Source: an uncultured Patescibacteria group bacterium
GTDB lineage: Bacteria; Patescibacteriota; Minisyncoccia; Phycocordibacterales; UBA12088
Direction of reading: 5' to 3'
DNA length: 42,099 bases
Assembly (NCBI GenBank): GCA_947259245.1
Contig: CAMYLP010000017.1
Location: 1-42,099, forward strand
The notes under the pieces were generated by a model. It was not told where the DNA came from, did no database searches, and saw nothing but the letters and a program-made list of their open reading frames with translations. Every line of letters starts with the position of its first letter. The first letter of the stretch is position 1. The translations under genes were made by a program, and so were the position numbers. Positions 40,432-42,099 of this stretch are shown here, piece by piece.

Positions 40432-41097
40432 TCAGTAGCTTGCGTTGAGTGCTGCCCAGTTACCTTTCGGACGAATAGCTTCAGAGTCCTGTTCGCACAG
40501 GGGACATTCATCCGGTATCCACATGGGCATTGGGTAGTCGATGAGCGCGATGATCTTTCTACCATCGAGCTCCGTTATACCAGACCTGTTCACCAACACC
40601 ACGATTGCAGGGTACACATCCGCACCGACCTCCTCAAGCTGCGCTATCGTCTTTCGTGTCGTACCGCCGGTGGTCATGACATCTTCAACAACCAGCACCT
40701 TGTCACCAGCCACGATATCAAAACGCTTCAACTGCATCTGTTTGCCTTCGTCAGTCATAACTGGTTCCGTAAAAGCTGTTTTGGTGCCATAGTAGAGCGC
40801 AATCGTGTGCGCTATCGTTATGGCGCCAAATGCAGATCCGACCACCCACGCCATCTCATTGCGTACCGGAAGATCATCAGCGTGGTGGTGCAAGATATCA
40901 GCACACGCTTCCTCAAGCATCGAGGGATACGTTATCACCTTACTTGCGTTGAAGAATCCGTTACTATGGTTGCCAGATGTCAACAATGCATGCGGTCGTT
41001 TTGGATTCCCATCATGTATCCACAAAGCACCAACCTCAGAAAACTTGGTACGCCATGTGGCACTTATTGATTCCCAACTCATTTCTTCCTCACTCAT
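40432..41097 (-). CDS. pyrE: Orotate phosphoribosyltransferase
   Basis: Joins orotate to PRPP giving OMP, which PyrF then uses. 221 aa; the PRPP-binding motif VLVVEDVMTTGGTT spans residues 134-147. LLTSGNHSNGFFN is the N-terminal substrate loop. The C-terminus carries an unusual CPLCEQDSEAIRPKGNW extension with a Cys pair. GGAGG precedes the ATG by eight bases. TATAGT at 41151-41146 gives a leader of about 45 bases. Confidence 0.94.
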   Translation of the reverse strand: MSEEEMSWESISATWRTKFSEVGALWIHDGNPKRPHALLTSGNHSNGFFNASKVITYPSMLEEACADILHHHADDLPVRNEMAWVVGSAFGAITIAHTIALYYGTKTAFTEPVMTDEGKQMQLKRFDIVAGDKVLVVEDVMTTGGTTRKTIAQLEEVGADVYPAIVVLVNRSGITELDGRKIIALIDYPMPMWIPDECPLCEQDSEAIRPKGNWAALNASY

Positions 41098-41184
41098 TTA
41101 TTGTTCCTCCAAAGTTCATTTCAAGATACATCCATTCCACGTGCCACTATACCGAAGCGGACAAAACGCACAAGGCGAGAAGAG

Positions 41185-41193
41185 TGGTATAGT
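41185..41193 (+). promoter_or_regulatory. Extended -10 upstream of the UMP kinase gene
   Basis: TGG-TATAGT, eight bases before the ATG at 41202; near-leaderless. Confidence 0.5.
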
Positions 41194-41201
41194 ACGTGCA
41201 T

Positions 41202-41888
41202 ATGAGAACCAAAGAAACTGTTGTGGTGAGCGTTGGCGGATCACTGATAGTACCAGATCAAATAGACACCCACTTCCTCAAAAAACTTAAGACGCTTGTA
41301 TTAGAACAGATTAAACTAGGACGTCGCTTTGTGATCATTACAGGTGGGGGTAAAACTGCACGACGCTACCAGGACGCCACGCGCGGCGTAGCGGACCTAA
41401 CGCCGGAGGACCTAGACTGGCTCGGTATACACGCTACGCGCCTCAACGGCCACCTCCTGCGCGCCATCTTTAACAGGCAGGCATACCCAAACTTGGTGAA
41501 GAATCCGAAACGTAAGCTCGACACCACAAAGCCGGTCATCATCGCTGCTGGCTGGAAGCCTGGATGGAGCACCGACTATGTAGCCACCATGTTTGCAAAG
41601 AAACTGGGTGCAACGCGTCTCATCAACCTTTCCAACATTGATTACGCCTACGACAAAGATCCTAAGAAATACAAGAGTGCCGTGCGTATCAAGGAAACAG
41701 ATTGGAAAAGTTTTAGAGCGCTGCTTCCCAAAAAATGGGATCCTGGACTCTCTGCCCCGTTTGATCCCATCGCTGCGCGCGAGGCCGAGAAGGCAGGTGT
41801 AGAAGTGACGATCATCAACGGTTCAAAACTACGGCAAGTAGAAAAGTACCTTGAGGGTGACACGTTCGTCGGCACAAAGATCTCCTAG
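41202..41888 (+). CDS. pyrH: UMP kinase (amino-acid-kinase fold)
   Basis: Phosphorylates UMP to UDP, the step after PyrF. 228 aa of the amino-acid-kinase fold: VVVSVGGSLIVPDQID at the N-terminus, FVIITGGGKTARRYQD, the WKPGWSTDYVATMFAKKLGA segment and LINLSNIDYAYDKDPKKYKS. The pattern is nearer to the archaeal-type UMP kinase than to E. coli PyrH. The ATG at 41202 was preferred to GTG 41196, which would lie only two bases after the -10. It is divergent from pyrE. Confidence 0.88.
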   Translation: MRTKETVVVSVGGSLIVPDQIDTHFLKKLKTLVLEQIKLGRRFVIITGGGKTARRYQDATRGVADLTPEDLDWLGIHATRLNGHLLRAIFNRQAYPNLVKNPKRKLDTTKPVIIAAGWKPGWSTDYVATMFAKKLGATRLINLSNIDYAYDKDPKKYKSAVRIKETDWKSFRALLPKKWDPGLSAPFDPIAAREAEKAGVEVTIINGSKLRQVEKYLEGDTFVGTKIS

Positions 41889-41971
41889 CTTGCGCAGATA
41901 CGATGCCATGCTAAGCTCCCTTGTTAGAGCTGCAAATTGACATTAACTACATACTGACAAGGAGAATACCA

Positions 41972-42099
41972 ATGAAACTACGTGGTATTGATTACGGGCG
42001 AGCACATCTCGCTTCAGGAACTGATGGCTTCAAGTGTGACGGTACTGAGTATTGGTACCATAAGGTGCCGATACTACGACCTGACTTTTCAGGAGCTAC
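41972..42099 (+). CDS. N-terminus of a possible dihydroorotate-dehydrogenase-like protein
   Basis: The frame runs off the window after 42 residues: MKLRGIDYGRAHLASGTDGF, then KCDGTEYWYHKVPILRPDFS. The GxxLASG...G and YWYHK pattern recalls dihydroorotate-dehydrogenase-like proteins and would fit next to pyrE, pyrF and UMP kinase, but too little is visible to be sure. AAGGAG lies seven bases before the ATG. About 80 bases separate it from the UMP kinase stop. Confidence 0.45.
   Translation, partial: MKLRGIDYGRAHLASGTDGFKCDGTEYWYHKVPILRPDFSGA

Overview
The window looks like a chromosomal segment from a Patescibacteria (Candidate Phyla Radiation) bacterium, probably of the parcubacterial side. 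The reasons are compact genes, a shortened MurC, a ValRS without its C-terminal coiled-coil arm, a TruB too short for a PUA domain, scattered single tRNA genes, a 16S gene not followed by 23S or 5S, and many small membrane proteins plus DUF2207, DUF4349, DUF4430 and Gmad2 proteins. TGA is used as stop and base composition is near 50% GC by eye. The lineage is inferred, not proven.

Layout. 1-5390 (minus): a cell-wall operon, DUF2207-murI-murD-murC, with one-base stop/start junctions and a tRNA-Leu upstream. 5730-7544: a secreted S9 peptidase. 7596-9500: an accessory stretch with a small membrane protein, a strongly folded candidate ncRNA, a palindromic repeat and a 115-aa anchored protein under an operator-like palindrome. 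9622-11514: a histidine kinase, response regulator and tRNA-Ala. 11621-14899: DUF2892, tsaC, tRNA-Val, tsaD (t6A tRNA modification) and a degenerate signal-peptidase-like protein. 15339-18890: valS, prsW, hsp20. 19165-21235: a tRNA-rich stretch (Phe, Arg, Gly) carrying tRNA fragments and palindromes. 21236-29471: ftsB, lepA, murJ, a Wzy/TPR membrane protein and a Gmad2 protein. 29574-35853: a second hsp20, a GH15-like enzyme, DUF4349, truB, hisS, a YprB-like nuclease, DUF4430 and tRNA-Ile. 36092-36754: two small membrane proteins. 37056-38566: 16S rRNA with its own promoter, terminator and leader-trailer stem. 38885-42099: small proteins and a pyrimidine cluster (pyrE-pyrF, then UMP kinase and the start of a possible dihydroorotate-dehydrogenase-like gene).

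The most striking result concerns translation initiation. The 16S gene reads intact through helix 45, but its 3' tail carries AUUCC where the anti-Shine-Dalgarno CCUCC should be. No CCUCC occurs before the processing stem that pairs leader and trailer. In parallel, about ten genes have a -10 hexamer only 6-9 bases before the start codon, which implies leaderless mRNAs. Another set (7596-8084, 9130-9477, 36092-36274, 36401-36754, pyrE, pyrF, the last gene) has long leaders and good Shine-Dalgarno sequences. These two facts do not sit easily together.

A second theme is tRNA-linked palindromic DNA: a 3'-end copy beyond tRNA-Gly, a 5'-half copy plus a 55-bp tandem repeat beside tRNA-Arg, a 5' fragment beside tRNA-Ile, and two dispersed elements with covarying hairpins that end in a T-arm-like sequence.
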